Shown here: one piece after another, positions 38,490 through 49,608 of the stretch | Layout of the letters: every line of letters begins with the position of its first letter | How positions within the stretch are numbered: position 1 is the stretch's first letter | Origin: Artocarpus heterophyllus | Taxonomy: Eukaryota; Streptophyta; Magnoliopsida; Rosales; Moraceae | Direction: 5' to 3' | Length of the DNA: 64,000 nt | Assembly (NCBI GenBank): GCA_025403435.1 | Contig: CM046341.1 | Span: forward strand, 11,307,219 to 11,371,218 | Translations under genes and position numbers: made by a program | The notes under the pieces: model-generated | Databases searched by the model: none | Told to the model about the DNA's origin: nothing | The model's input: the letters and a program-made list of their open reading frames with translations, nothing else

Positions 38490-39060
38490 GGTGCCAGAAG
38501 ATTTACAGTAAAAGCAACAATAACTAGATTCTCCATAAATCATGGTTGGGATTACAATTCATGTCCCCATATGTTATCAACAATTAAAAGAAGTAGGTAG
38601 TGGTTGGTGATGTGGTAATCGTGGCAACTTGAACGCAATACCTACACCATGATAATAAAATTTACTAACAATTTGTTCCTAAAATTCATTTACTTTTACT
38701 AATTATAGTAAATAACATACTACATTAATTAATTATTACTATATATATTATACAGGTATGGTTGAACACACAAATTGAAGATAATACCATAAACATAAAC
38801 ATCACCATATTTGAACAAGCCATACAAGCACTGATCAAAATACTAAGCTCCACATTAACAATTGATCAAGGCTTTATTGACCCATTTATAATCCCATCAA
38901 ACATTGATCAATTAAGAGGACAAACAAAAATCTTTCAACTTTATTTTTAACAAAGAGGTGCATAAATAAACAGAGCTATTTCAAAAAACTTTGAACATGT
39001 ACAGCTGTTAATACCACTGTTACAACACCCAGCCACTACAACAATACCCAAAAAAGGTTG
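38490..39060 (+). pseudogene. RPA1-like (replication protein A large subunit) remnant
   Basis: Exon-like piece 38490-38600 reads RRFTVKATITRFSINHGWDY then NSCPHM, matching the RPA1 C-terminal zinc-ribbon/OB fold where homologues read CKATI...GWYYNSCP. A second piece, 38762-38947, reads DNTININITIFEQAIQALI and GQTKIFQLYF, matching the next strands of the fold. A third in another frame (about 38975-39050) reads NFEHVQLLIPLL. The second cysteine pair of the ribbon is gone, and stops and frame changes separate the parts. RPA1-like copies are often carried by plant Helitrons. A broken host RPA1 paralogue is the alternative. Confidence 0.6.
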
Positions 39061-39706
39061 ACTACAAGGTAAAACATATTTACTAATTTATATTAAATAT
39101 CTTTAAAAATCAATATTTATTATTATAAATACACATCTTAATAACCTTTTATTATTTTAGTTCTAAAAAAATTAAATCAACAAGAAAATGTCTAATGACC
39201 AGGTAATATAATTACTTTTAAATCCTTTAATTTACAATACATATAATTCTAAATTTTGAATTTTTTACCAATTATTATTATTAATTTGTTTTACTTTCCT
39301 ATTTTGCAGTGAAGAAGAATCAAAGAAAAGGGGAACACAAAAGCAATAAAACATTGTAAGAATCTTTTCAATATAATATTGTATCAATATATAGATGTTT
39401 CTACATATTAATAAATCTTGTATTGTAAAAATTTCTATTTTTTTTTTGTATAACAAAAATATTTCTCGCAACAAAATCTGTAAAAATTTTCAACTTGTTG
39501 TATAATCCTATTTTCATATTAATTTTTTCTTGACCTAATCTTATTTTCGTATTAACAAAATCTATAATGTTTAGATTATGACCACATAATTAGATAAAAA
39601 ATGACAGAAAAATTTAGGCACACTATGCTATCAGCCTCACATTATATATAACATGTCAAATCTCAATTTAATATTTAGATAAGCTTAAATCAATTTCTTT
39701 TTCTTT

Positions 39707-39840
39707 CTATTCATCCAAAGCTTCGAGCTCCTCTACAATATTTCCTTCTATCTTTTTGAAAAATATTCCAGACATATTTGTATAGAACTCACTTTTCATA
39801 ATATCAATAATTTTATTAACCAAACCCATCCAAATATGAG
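39707..39840 (-). other. Unrecognised coding-like segment
   Basis: On the minus strand a short open stretch reads MGLVNKIIDIMKSEFY, continues to an acidic end EELEALDE and stops TAG at 39709-39707. Composition looks protein-like in an AT-rich area, but I recognise no family. It may be another captured fragment. Confidence 0.2.
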
Positions 39841-40789
39841 TATGCTATTTTAGTTTTTCCTCTCTTTTTTTATTCTATTATTTGCATTTTATAAATTAAT
39901 ATACAACTATTCACCTTCTCAGTGCTCTAAAATCATGTTATTAGATTACATATATTTTTATTCTTTTCATATTATAGCTATTAAGCTGTAAATCATGCGG
40001 CAAATTGAAGTTATTAAATTTCTAAATAATATAATCTTCATCAATCTCATTAATCTAGAAATTATGAAAACAATTTTTGATCCCAGCGGATTAGATTGTT
40101 CAGGAGTTATACATGACTCTACAAATAAACAATGTTTGATTTTTTTAATTTAAAACTTTTTAAAATTAACATTGACTTATACATGGATCTATCTTAATTA
40201 AAGATACTAAATATAAGATCCAAAGTGTTATTGATACTTTTAAAAAAGAGGTCTTTGATTAACAATGTAAATTAATCACAATACTTCACTTATATTACTA
40301 AGAACCTTTCAATGACAATTATTAGGAAAAAAAAAAGAACATAATTAATAAAATACTTCAAATATATTCAACAAAAAATATTACAAATAAAAATTTAAAA
40401 AAATGGAAAAAAGATCGAACCTTATGATATGAATATATTTCAAGAGTACAAAAGTAAAACAAAAAAAAGGATAGAATCTTATGATGTGGATACGTTTCAA
40501 GAGTACAAAGCACTCAGTATAATCAACTATACAAATCATACATACATAGAAAGTAGAAAAATTATTAAACAAAAGTTTGAAACTTAAACTGAGTGCATTT
40601 CGAGAGTACTAGGTACTCCATAATATCGGCCATCTAGATACTAAAATAAATAAATCTAAAGTTTTTAACAACAACATGCCATAAAAAAATACAAAAAAGA
40701 TAGAATAAAAAACCACATCACATAAGAAAGACCGATTATCCAAAACATATGAACATAATTGTGAACATACTGTAGGTAAAATCAAAAGA

Positions 40790-41232
40790 TCATAGATGAA
40801 GATACAAATCTAATGGCTGCTTCTTGCTTCCTTTATCCCAATCCAACTTTGAAGTTGCAGTATCAGACTCTGGATGAACGACACGCATTTTGTCCAACAA
40901 TTCTTTATCTGGATGAACGACACGCATTTTGTCCAACAATTCTTTAACAGTTGAAGCGGTAACAGAGATTTGTCTTCCCAACTATATAATGAAGTTATCT
41001 TCCACAGCATAATCTAAAAAGTTCAACAAACCATCATAAAACCATTAACATTTAAAAGTCCTAATGGTTTAGAATGAATGTCCAATAGGCTCCCAATAGT
41101 AGCTACAAATTTTTCCTCAAGAATACCTAAACCACTAGGCAGAACTAGAAAAGCATAAGCTATATTAATCATGGCTTCTCTACGTTCATAGATGTGGCCA
41201 ACTCTTTTTCTATATCTATAGTCTTCCGTCAA
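40790..41232 (-). pseudogene. LOG-like (cytokinin riboside monophosphate phosphoribohydrolase) fragment
   Basis: LOG enzymes release active cytokinin bases from nucleotides. On the minus strand 41232-41023 reads HIYERREAMINIAYAFLVLP, then the signature region as PSGLGILEE, then HSKPLGLLNVNGF, followed after a frame break by the C-terminal part (VTASTVKELLDKM, about 40970-40800). The family signature PGGxGTxxE is damaged (Gly to Ser, Thr to Ile). The N-terminal half is absent and a 39-bp in-frame repeat is present, so the fragment should be inactive. It lies antisense to the RPA1-like remnant, inside the suspected Helitron. Confidence 0.75.
40863..40940 (-). repeat. 39-bp in-frame tandem duplication in the LOG fragment
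   Basis: A 39-base unit containing CTGGATGAACGACACGC and TTGTCCAACAATTC occurs twice in a row with no differences seen. It encodes a duplicated 13-residue block (DKELLDKMRVVHP). Confidence 0.85.
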
Positions 41233-41334
41233 AAATTACCATCAGGGCACTTACTTAGACCCACTTTTAAAAATCGGACCTCAAACTATACAACTTTTGA
41301 TATTATTACACGAATTTATGAAAATCTAATAAAA

Positions 41335-41870
41335 GACAAATCACATACTGTAAGTTCTTTGACAAAATTAAATTCGAATGAATCTATAAAGATCTAATAA
41401 AAGACAAATAATAGACTATAAACTTTTTGACAAAATTAAATTCGAATATAAAAATCTGACATTAAAATCAAAATACACTGTAGAACATTTTCGTACAAGC
41501 TATAAAGATTCAAACTGTATAACTTTTGAAAATCAAAAACAAAATTGACTGATTACTATTGAACATTTGACTGATAAGATATAAATCTTGAAACATCTAG
41601 ATAAGATTCAAAAATTCCGAATATATTATAAGACAAATGACACACTGTAAGCTTTTTAACAAAAATAAACTCGAATCTAATAAACTGACGCTAAAAACAA
41701 AAAAAAAAGCTATAGAATCTTTTCAAACATGCTAGAAAGACTTAGATTGTACAACTTTTAACAATCGAAAACAAAATTGACAAATTATTGTAGAATATTT
41801 GACAAATAAGATATAAATCTTAAAACATCTAGATAAAATTTAAAAATTCTGAATATATTACAATATTATA
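41335..41870. repeat. Imperfect tandem repeats of about 235 bp
   Basis: Phrases such as ATAAGATATAAATCTTGAAAC, AAACATCTAGATAAGATT and ATTCCGAATATATTA recur about 235 bases apart (41570-41625 and 41810-41865). The left part (AATCTAATAAAAGACAAAT) is also repeated at 41318, 41390 and in partial form at 41630. Confidence 0.65.
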
Positions 41871-42049
41871 GTACGACATATGATTTATATGACAATATAA
41901 TCTTTTTAAAAAAAGACAATTAAATAAAATCAAACACTAACTATCTAATACTTACTGTAATAATTTAAAAACAAACTAATATTCAAAGCACAAATAACAT
42001 TTTTTTTAAGAAACACTCAAACAACATTTATGATAAAGATTTACTCCTC

Positions 42050-43240
42050 ATCTAAATTTCTTACAAACTGGCAAATAGGGTCTTTAAATGTTAGATTCTT
42101 TAAGCGTTATCCTTCTACATGGAATTTGAGCCAGAGTTAAGAAATTGAACCTTGGACATATCCGCTAGCATGATCCTAAAGAGTAGCTTAGAGATCATTT
42201 AACTTCTCTTTAGAAAGGCCTTCTTTACAGAAATAGATTTTATTCTCCTTATTTATTGATACAAATCCAGGCGAACTACACTTAACCTCGCAAATCTACC
42301 GCCCACATTTTTTACAGCTAGACTTAATAGCACGGGCCCTTCTTCTCATTACGCTGAGACTAGTACCTATACGTTAAAGACCAACACTATGATTAAAGTC
42401 ACTTGGACGAATTTTTCATTCAATCAACATCCTCACATCACTAGGAATGTCAAAATGCACAAGAATCCATAGTCGAGTAATTTTACATCTATATTTTTGT
42501 TTAAGAATCTCCTAAGAAAGTGAAGGAGAATATTATCTCAGATGATGATATTTTGGATATATACATAACAAAAAAAAAATTCTTGATAAAATTTAAGCAT
42601 TTGGAAAAAAAAAAGATTTGGAAAACTAAGAAAAAAAATGAAGAACAACCTTTGGATTTTAGAGAAAAAACAAGAAAATTCCAAAGAAAAAGAAGAATAT
42701 CTAAGAACTAAAAAACAAAAATAAAAGTATAGAGAGAACACAAAAAATCGAACCTCTGGTGTAAGGAATAAAATTTATAGGCACGAATAGAACATTGTAC
42801 TGGACATGTGCCGTATACACAAATAAAAAACTGGACTGGACTAAACTGACATGAACTAGACCAATTATGCTTTCTCTAATTTGCCTTAGATGTTTTGGGC
42901 TAGGCCTATATATTTTAGATAGATTATTTTATGAAACATTTTAAACATATTATTTATACTTGATAAATTAAAATTTGACCCTATAACAATAAAACATCCC
43001 TCGCTATACATGTATATAAACTAATTTTATATTGCAAGAATTTCCAATTTTCAGTTATGTATAACACTATTTCTTGCTGCAACATGCGGGTCCCACTACT
43101 AGCATTGACTATAGCAGAGCAATACTAATATAAACATAAACGACAGCAGTTTGTTCACATTTGAGATTGGCAACTTCATTGAGCAATATCAGATCATTCA
43201 AATAGCAAACCGTTATTCTAAGTAATCAATCTAATTCAGT
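42050..43240. other. AT-rich region, no gene assigned
   Basis: The minus strand of about 42120-42470 has protein-like pieces (CKKCGR, NKIYFCKEGL) broken by stops, which could be a further captured gene fragment; I cannot name it. The segment 42985-43085 is similar to 37455-37525 (TATTGCAA, TGTATAACA), so a short repeat brackets the suspected Helitron. Confidence 0.35.
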
Positions 43241-43244
43241 CATC

Positions 43245-43574
43245 ATGTTGCCTCAAGATAATAAAAATTCAATACTCGACGGGGATAGTCCGAAAGGGGC
43301 GATGGGGCCGGTTCGAAAATGGCGAGAGGGGTTGTTCGGAAGAGAGAATGACGGTCGAGGTGGCAGCATTGCAGAGGTGGGGTGCTGCGCCGTCAGAGGT
43401 GGGGGGTGGGGAAATGGCGTCGTCGGATATCGAGGGGTATCAAGTGGCGTCGTTGAAAATTGGAGGTGGGGAGCGTCGTTGTTGTATGTCAGAGATTTTG
43501 ACTCGCCGGAGAAAGAGACCGGAGGAGGAGGAAAGAGTCGTTTGAAAACAATGGGGAACAATGGGGAGTTTTGA
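43245..43574. other. GC-rich island with overlapping ORFs on both strands, unrecognised
   Basis: About 320 bases of G-rich sequence stand out from very AT-rich surroundings. The plus strand is open for 109 codons from 43245 and in a second frame for 65 codons from 43348; the minus strand is open for 102 codons (43561-43253). Low-complexity Gly/Arg or Pro/Ser content and lack of known motifs suggest a promoter/5' exon remnant or GC-rich repeat rather than a gene. AGAGATTTTGACTCGCCGGAG looks like plant 5' exon sequence, but the link is weak. Confidence 0.3.
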
Positions 43575-45134
43575 TTTGAACGGTTACAATGGTAGGGTTT
43601 GTAATTTACTTGGCTTTTTTTAATTATAATATGGGGTAAATAGTCTTTTTTCAGATAAATGGAATTAAAAAAAATGAAAAAAAAAACCTTTTTTGTAAGA
43701 GTGTTATTCGTTTGTTGGAGGCTTAAAGGGAGACTACTGCCTTTAAACCCCCATACATTGTCTTATTCCATATCGGTCACGCCTATACAATGTCTTATCC
43801 CATACCGGTCATGGAGGAAGCTTTTTGTCTTGTATAGCGTTATAAACAAAGTCTCAATTTATTATTCTAATCATGCTAAAAAATTAAAAAAATTATTTAA
43901 TTGTTTTTATAATAGCTGAGTAAAATGTTGCAGAATTATATGCTACGACAAAAGCGGTGAAAGGATGATAAAAATAGAACAAATATTAAACAATATGCAA
44001 CAAATGAGAAAACAAAGTGAAAGCAAAAAGGCGTGTACAGTAAATGACAGCAAAAAAAAAAACATTGCATGAGAATGACGAAAACAAAAAGCATGGAATG
44101 TGAAACATAAGGCTAAAAAGGGGACGAGGACAAATAGCTAATACTAAAACAAAGTACAACAAAATAGTCTATTATATATTAAGTCAAAATGACGTGGAAC
44201 AAACAAATTTCTATATGAACTAGTTCAAGTAGGTGCGTATTTAATTTGTTAAATTTTTTATTAAAAAAAGTTTATATTTGTGTAGGTATATGGTTCAAAA
44301 TACAATACCAAACTAGTTTAAACTAAAACTTTTTGGTTTGAATAGGAGTTTTCAAATATACTATTAGTTTCTTTGTTGATTGATTAATTGAAAGAAAGTT
44401 ATTTCAATTGAGTAATTAGGTAAACAAAAAAAGTTCTTTATGAAAACCACATTCATATAATATATATATATATATATGTGTATAAATTTTAGAGAATTAT
44501 AAGAGAAAAATTTAGACAATGACATGTTTGAGGGTAATTATTTTAATAGAGACAAATTTGATGAAAAAAGCATTTCAACAACATAAATTTAAAATATAAA
44601 TTTGCAAAAATGAAAAAAGATTAAATATTTAGGGAAGAAAAGCAAAAAAAAAAAAGTTGAAAAGAAAAAAAAAAGAAAGGTAGAAATGAAAAAGATAAAA
44701 TATTCATGGAAGAAAAAGAAAAACACTTGAAAAGTAAAAAGAAATAAAAAAGAAGAAGAAGAAGAAAGAAAGGAAGACCAAAGAGTGCTTGTGAATTTTG
44801 GTCGAAAATAATAAGAGCCTTGTAAGAGAAAAAATTGTCAAGTACCAATTTGAGCATAATGATTTTGATAGGAACAAATTAGATGAAAAAAAAATACTTC
44901 AATGAGATATATTTAAAATATAAAATTTTAAAAGAAACGTATAAAGAGGTTAAAGATGAAAAACATTAAATATTTAGAGAAAAAAAAGCAAAAAAAAAAA
45001 ATGCTGAAAGAACAGAAAAATAAAAAAGATGAAATAGTTGGGAAAGAAAAGCAAAAAAAAAAAAACACACACACACACACGGCTTAAAAGGTGCCTTTTG
45101 GTTAGAACAATAAGATCCCAAGGCTCTTATATAG

Positions 45135-45171
<37 letters not shown>

Positions 45172-45225
45172 GAGTTAAGTTTTTTATTCAAAATAAATAA
45201 CTTAACAACTAAGATTAATTTTACA
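43575..45225. other. A-rich intergenic region with an internal duplicated block
   Basis: No gene is seen. A block of about 310 bases at 44490-44700 (GACAAATTTGATGAAAAAAG) recurs imperfectly at 44825-45010 (GAACAAATTAGATGAAAAAA). AT and AC microsatellites occur at 44459-44478, 45064-45080 and 45147-45172. Confidence 0.5.
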
Positions 45226-45260
45226 AATTGTCTCTGAGGTTACTTTTAGTCTCATTTTAG

Positions 45261-45513
45261 TCCATAAAGTTTCAAAAATCTTATTTCAGATTGTAATCTA
45301 TTACTTTGTTTCAATTTTGGTCCTTAAGTTAATTAGGTGATAAATATTTAATAGAAAACTTTTAAAATGTCTCATTTTGATCCTTAGTCCATAAAGTTTC
45401 AAAAATCTTATTTCAGATTGTAATCTGTTACTTTGTTTCAATTTGGTCCTTAAGTTAATTAGGTGATAAATATTTAATAGAAAACTTTTAAAATGTCTCA
45501 TTTTGATCCTTTA
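45261..45513. repeat. 127-bp tandem repeat, about two copies
   Basis: TCCATAAAGTTTCAAAAATC starts at 45261 and again at 45388; the intervening 127 bases are almost identical. A partial third start (TCATTTTGATCC) follows at 45498. Confidence 0.88.
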
Positions 45514-45939
45514 TCGATTATTTTGTTTTACTTTTGATCCTACCATAAGAATAGTTTAGGGGACCAAATGTAAAACAATATATACATATACATATACATA
45601 TATATATATATATATATTAGAATTCAAAGTAGGACGTTCAACAAGAGGACGAAAACAAGCAAAATTATATATCAGTAATTAAATAAGGCTTTTTGAACGT
45701 TAGAGCGCATGACTGAGGATAAACTTGAAAGACTATTTATGATATTAACCCTAACAATTATCCTAAAATTAAAAATAAATTAGTTACGCTACTGGAAAAA
45801 AAATGAAAAAGACTTAACAATGTAACAAATAATAATATTAATTATAAGATGAACACTCACAAATAATAATAATAATAATAATAACTTTCCTTCTTAATTT
45901 TTTTTGTAAATGTTCTCTTTTTTTAGTTTTATTTTTCTG

Positions 45940-47578
45940 TTAACACATGATGAATTGTAGAACCAGAATCAATCCACCATGTGTTATGCTCAACATCAAC
46001 CATATTAGATTCATAACAAACAAGTGAGAATTGAGTATCTTTTTTGTCAAGCCATCTCTGTTATCAATCCACACCTTATAGTTATCACCCTTAAGTTCAG
46101 GAATGTCACATTGAAAATCAAAGTAATTTACAGTTTGCAAAGCTGCATAATATAACATACATGCTTATGTTACTAAATTGAGGCTACAATACTTTATGAC
46201 ATGTTTACCAATGTAAATCATGCATTAAAATATGATTCTAATGACATAAAAATTGCTTGTGGGCTAAATTTTTAATTCAAGCAGATTCATATATCCTTGT
46301 GATGACACTATCAAATTATATTCCCTTTTCTTAATTCCTGTGGGTAAATTAAGAAAGATAATTTGATACATCATCCTATCTAATCATATTAAAAAATATT
46401 AAAAATTCCTATAGGATAAAATTTATCATATTACATATGATTAATCACAATTTAATGTCCTTTTACCATATATGATTCAAACATTTAATATAATTTTTTG
46501 CATAATTAAAGATGCTGTGGCTACTCTTTAATTATTCAAACATTATACACATCACTAGACATTTATTTTAAAATTTTTGCTCACAAATTAATTGCATTTA
46601 CTTAAAGCAATAAATAAATATGAACAAACAACCCATAATTTATGTACCATTTTTCATTATGCATAAATTAAAATTATACATTCATAAAACATAATTTAGC
46701 ACATTATTGCACAAAATTTAAATGTACTAAATTATTTAACTTAATATTGCATACATAATTTTAAATCACAAATTATACATAATGAACACTATATGCTCAT
46801 AAATTTACAAAATTATATCCATAAAAATACTGTATAATATTCATAACAAATACCAAAAATTATGAATATTAAAAATTATGAATTTTTCATAATTTATTCC
46901 ATAATATGAAAAATTTCATAAAAATATCAAAATTATGGATATTATGAAAATCTCATAAAATTATAAAAACTGAAAATTTTATGAAAATTTCCCCAAAAAT
47001 ATCACCTTATGAAATTTTGAAAATATAAAAAAAAATTTAATTTTTTTAATTTTTGGGTTTTTGTTTTTGTTTTTTTTTTAAACGGCGTCATTTAATGGTG
47101 GCAAAATGCCCCCCCTAGCCGTAAACAACACGTCGTTTCATTAATTGAAACTCAGCCCGTTGACAGTCTAAACGACATGTTGTTTTGGTTGTCCCAAGGT
47201 AAAATGACATGTCGTTTTTTGTTGGAAAAAAAAAAAAAGCCCTTCTTTGCCTGAAATGACATGTCGTTTTAGCTGATCCAAGGCCAAACGACATGTTATT
47301 TTTGTACGTCGTCTTCAACCTCTAAACGGGTCTTCTTGACCCGGCTAACCTAGTTTGCAACCCATTTGCAGACCCGGTTGAAATTCAACCATCCGGACTC
47401 CGTTTTCAACGTTTCAAATTGCAAAATTCTTAGAAATCTAGTGTCTAAATGATTTCTAATCTCAGTTTCAATTAAACAAACGTTAAAATTAAAAACCTAA
47501 AAATAAAAAAAAAATTCCAACCATGCGTTTTCAACACAGTTCACGCAAGGCAAAGATAAATTCGGCTCTAATGCCAAA
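45940..47578 (-). mobile_element. Antisense Copia-like element remnant (gag/protease fragments, leader, primer site)
   Basis: On the minus strand 46158-46060 reads FDFQCDIPELKGDNYKVW, the start of a Copia-type gag. It is fused after a large deletion to NMVDVEHNTWWIDSGST (about 46010-45957), the protease site. At 47576-47564 TGGCATTAGAGCC is a two-mismatch version of the tRNA-iMet primer site, and TG at 47579 begins an LTR-like stretch on its right. The 1.4 kb leader between is AT-rich and holds the palindrome array. No integrase or reverse transcriptase remains. Confidence 0.65.
47085..47315. repeat. Array of ACATGT-centred palindromes
   Basis: Five related motifs of the form AAACGACATGTCGTTT occur: about 47126 (ACACGTCGTTT), 47171 (AAACGACATGTTGTTTT), 47203 (AAATGACATGTCGTTTT), 47255 (AAATGACATGTCGTTTT) and 47284 (AAACGACATGTTATTTT). 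Spacing is 30-55 bases. The array lies in the leader of the antisense Copia remnant. Confidence 0.75.
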
Positions 47579-48200
47579 TGTTAAGCTTAAAACGATTCTA
47601 ACATGTCAAACTATATACATATCAAAATCGAAAACGTAAACAGAAGCGTGAAGGAAAACTTAGTTTACCTCCCGACATTGCCTTATGTCTGTGTAATTCA
47701 ATGGTGTAAGTATGGCAGCCTCTCTTGGGAGCTTCCAAGTCCTCTAAAAAACTCAATTGATGGTGTTGGTTTTTAAGAGAATTTTTTGACTTGGCGACCT
47801 AAGTTTTCATTCAATACAAGTGAACGAAAAAAAAAACTTTCTCTGAACTATATAAAAAAATCCTTCCGTCAAGGATGTTTTATACTGCTTTAGAAAATGC
47901 AGTTACCAAAATTATTGTTATGGTTTAATAAAAATATAAATAGGAGACCATTTGTATTCAAAACTGTTAAGAAAATTGATTGGTTTCAATTAGAAACCTT
48001 TAGTATTACAAACGGTTACAGTATAATCTTTTGTCAATTTATTAAGTTTTTGTTTAAGCTGCTTAATTCTATAATGAAATTTCAATTAAGTTTTCTCTTT
48101 TATTTTATTTTATTTTTTTCAGAATTTTTGTTTTCTCCCAACTTATATGCCTGCATATACCAAATTTTATTGCTATCATCACCCGATTTTTCTGCACAAT
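47579..48200 (-). repeat. Probable LTR (5' LTR of the antisense Copia remnant), outer end uncertain
   Basis: It starts TGTTAAGC next to the degenerate primer site. No matching partner LTR or clear outer terminus was found, so its extent is a guess. It ends somewhere before the SEC20 exon at 48305. Confidence 0.35.
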
Positions 48201-48304
48201 TTGAAAGTTTAAGCTGTTGTCGATAAAAAAAGTTTTGAAGGTATATGATTAGTTATATTTGTTTACATGTGATGTCATGTGGAAAATGGATTTTGCATTG
48301 GAGT

Positions 48305-49608
48305 CAGATCATGACTCAACCAAACTATCTGTGCAGAGAGAACTTCTTCTTGGTGGTGGAGAAGAGTCCACAGTTTGCAGGCGCAACTTACAGTACGCAT
48401 GCCTCATTTTGTTTATGGCTTTTCCGAAATGTTACTTGATGATTTAGAAGTTTAGTTTTGTAAAGACAGATATCTATTAACACTGGTTTGCAACTTAAAA
48501 CTTGGGTTTGAATTGTCTCTCAGGACTAAAGCTGGAATGACATCTGCTGCAGAAAGCATCACAGAGAGCCTTCGCCGTACTCGTCAACTGATGGTTCAGG
48601 TCTAGTAACTGTTTGTTTTCTCTCTCTCTCTCTCTCTTTTCTCCTACGCCGATATTTTAATTGAATTCATAATTTTGTTTTTAAGTACTATACTAAATGG
48701 TAATATGGGGCGGGGATTGGGATATACTCATCAGGTTTCTTTCATCTTATTTCCATGTTTGTGTAGGAGGTGGAAAGAACTGCAAGTGTATTGATGACCA
48801 ATGGTTAGTTTTGCTCATTCTAAGATAACTTGTAAAATTCTTCGTCGTCACCTCTTTAGGAATTATGCATCTTGCTTATAGATTCTAGAAATAGTGACTC
48901 AACAAAATATTACCCGATCAAGAGTATTATGCATGTTGTTCAATTCTCTTTTAGAATTTTAATCTCTTTATTCTCGTTTACAAGTTGGACTACATGGACT
49001 TAGAATGTTACAGCCAAAATATATCATATGCATGCGGTGCATGGCACCATGAATTATGGATATATCTGTCGCGTTGCTTCCAGAATATCTTGTTGGTTTC
49101 CTTTTTGCCTTCTTTTCAAATTCTTTGTACTTAGGCTAAAACAAATATTGCATATGTTGGATTATGCAGAGGAATCAACAGGAGTACTAAGGAAGGTTGA
49201 AAGTGAGTACAAAGGCCACTGATCGTCTTTGATGAGAACCAGAAACCTACTCTCCACAATGCAACGCCATGATTTTCTGGACAGGTAAAAAGAGAGAGGT
49301 TCAAAGTTTCCTATAAAACGTTATTTGTATCTGCCAAAACTTATTATGAATTCTCTCTGGACAGGGTTATACTTGTCATTGGATTTTTCTTTTTTTCTTG
49401 TGCTGTTCTTTACGTGGTTTCAAAGCGTATTGGCTTACTGAAGTTGCAAAGGGCAGTCACCGCTGCTGTTAAGTCCGGTATGGTTCGGAAAGCAGAGCAC
49501 AGACCAGGAGCTGTCATAGAGGGTATAAATCACGCCCAACAGGTCCAAGATAATGCAATTAATAGATTGGAGGTTCCATTAGAAAGAGTTGTGCGTGATG
49601 AACTATGA
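48305..49608 (+). pseudogene. SEC20: SEC20 SNARE homologue, 5'-truncated with an in-frame stop
   Basis: Sec20 is an ER SNARE for Golgi-to-ER retrograde vesicle fusion. Exons: about 48305-48392 (SVQRELLLGGGEEST), 48524-48599 (AGMTSAAESITESLRRTRQL), 48767-48803, 49170-49284 (STGVLRKVESEYKGH, stop, RTRNLLSTMQ) and 49365-49608. The last exon has a 20-residue membrane anchor (VILVIGFFFFSCAVLYVVS), a lysine/arginine-rich tail and ends RDEL, an ER-retrieval-like tetrapeptide. TGA at 49220-49222 replaces a codon that is Arg in homologues (CGA to TGA). The exons for the N-terminal roughly 110 residues are not found; an LTR-element remnant abuts the gene. Phases fit at all junctions. Likely dead, although a short alternative product cannot be excluded. 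Confidence 0.8.

Larger units (their letters stand above)
37532..43102 (+). mobile_element. Possible Helitron-like mosaic with captured gene fragments
   Basis: The suggested left end TCTACCAATATATACTAAAG resembles plant Helitron 5' ends (TC plus AT-rich). The suggested right end is CACTACTAG at 43094-43102 (CTAG terminus) preceded by GCGGGTCCC. Inside are an RPA1-like remnant on the plus strand and a LOG fragment on the minus strand. RPA-like genes and captured exons are typical of plant Helitrons. Against it: no Rep/helicase frame, a poor 3' hairpin, and flanking bases that are not the expected A and T. Boundaries are tentative. Confidence 0.35.

Noticed and set aside
41335..41870. Spaced repeats that might suggest a CRISPR-like array
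   Set aside because: The units are long, imperfect and AT-rich, with no constant repeat and spacer lengths, in a plant genome.
42120..42470. Minus-strand protein-like fragments with CKKCGR and YFCKEGL
   Set aside because: Too broken and not recognised; not reported as a gene.
33168..48304. A search for the missing 5' exons of SEC20
   Set aside because: No stretch resembling the N-terminal Sec20 coding sequence was seen by eye; a translated search could still find a diverged exon.
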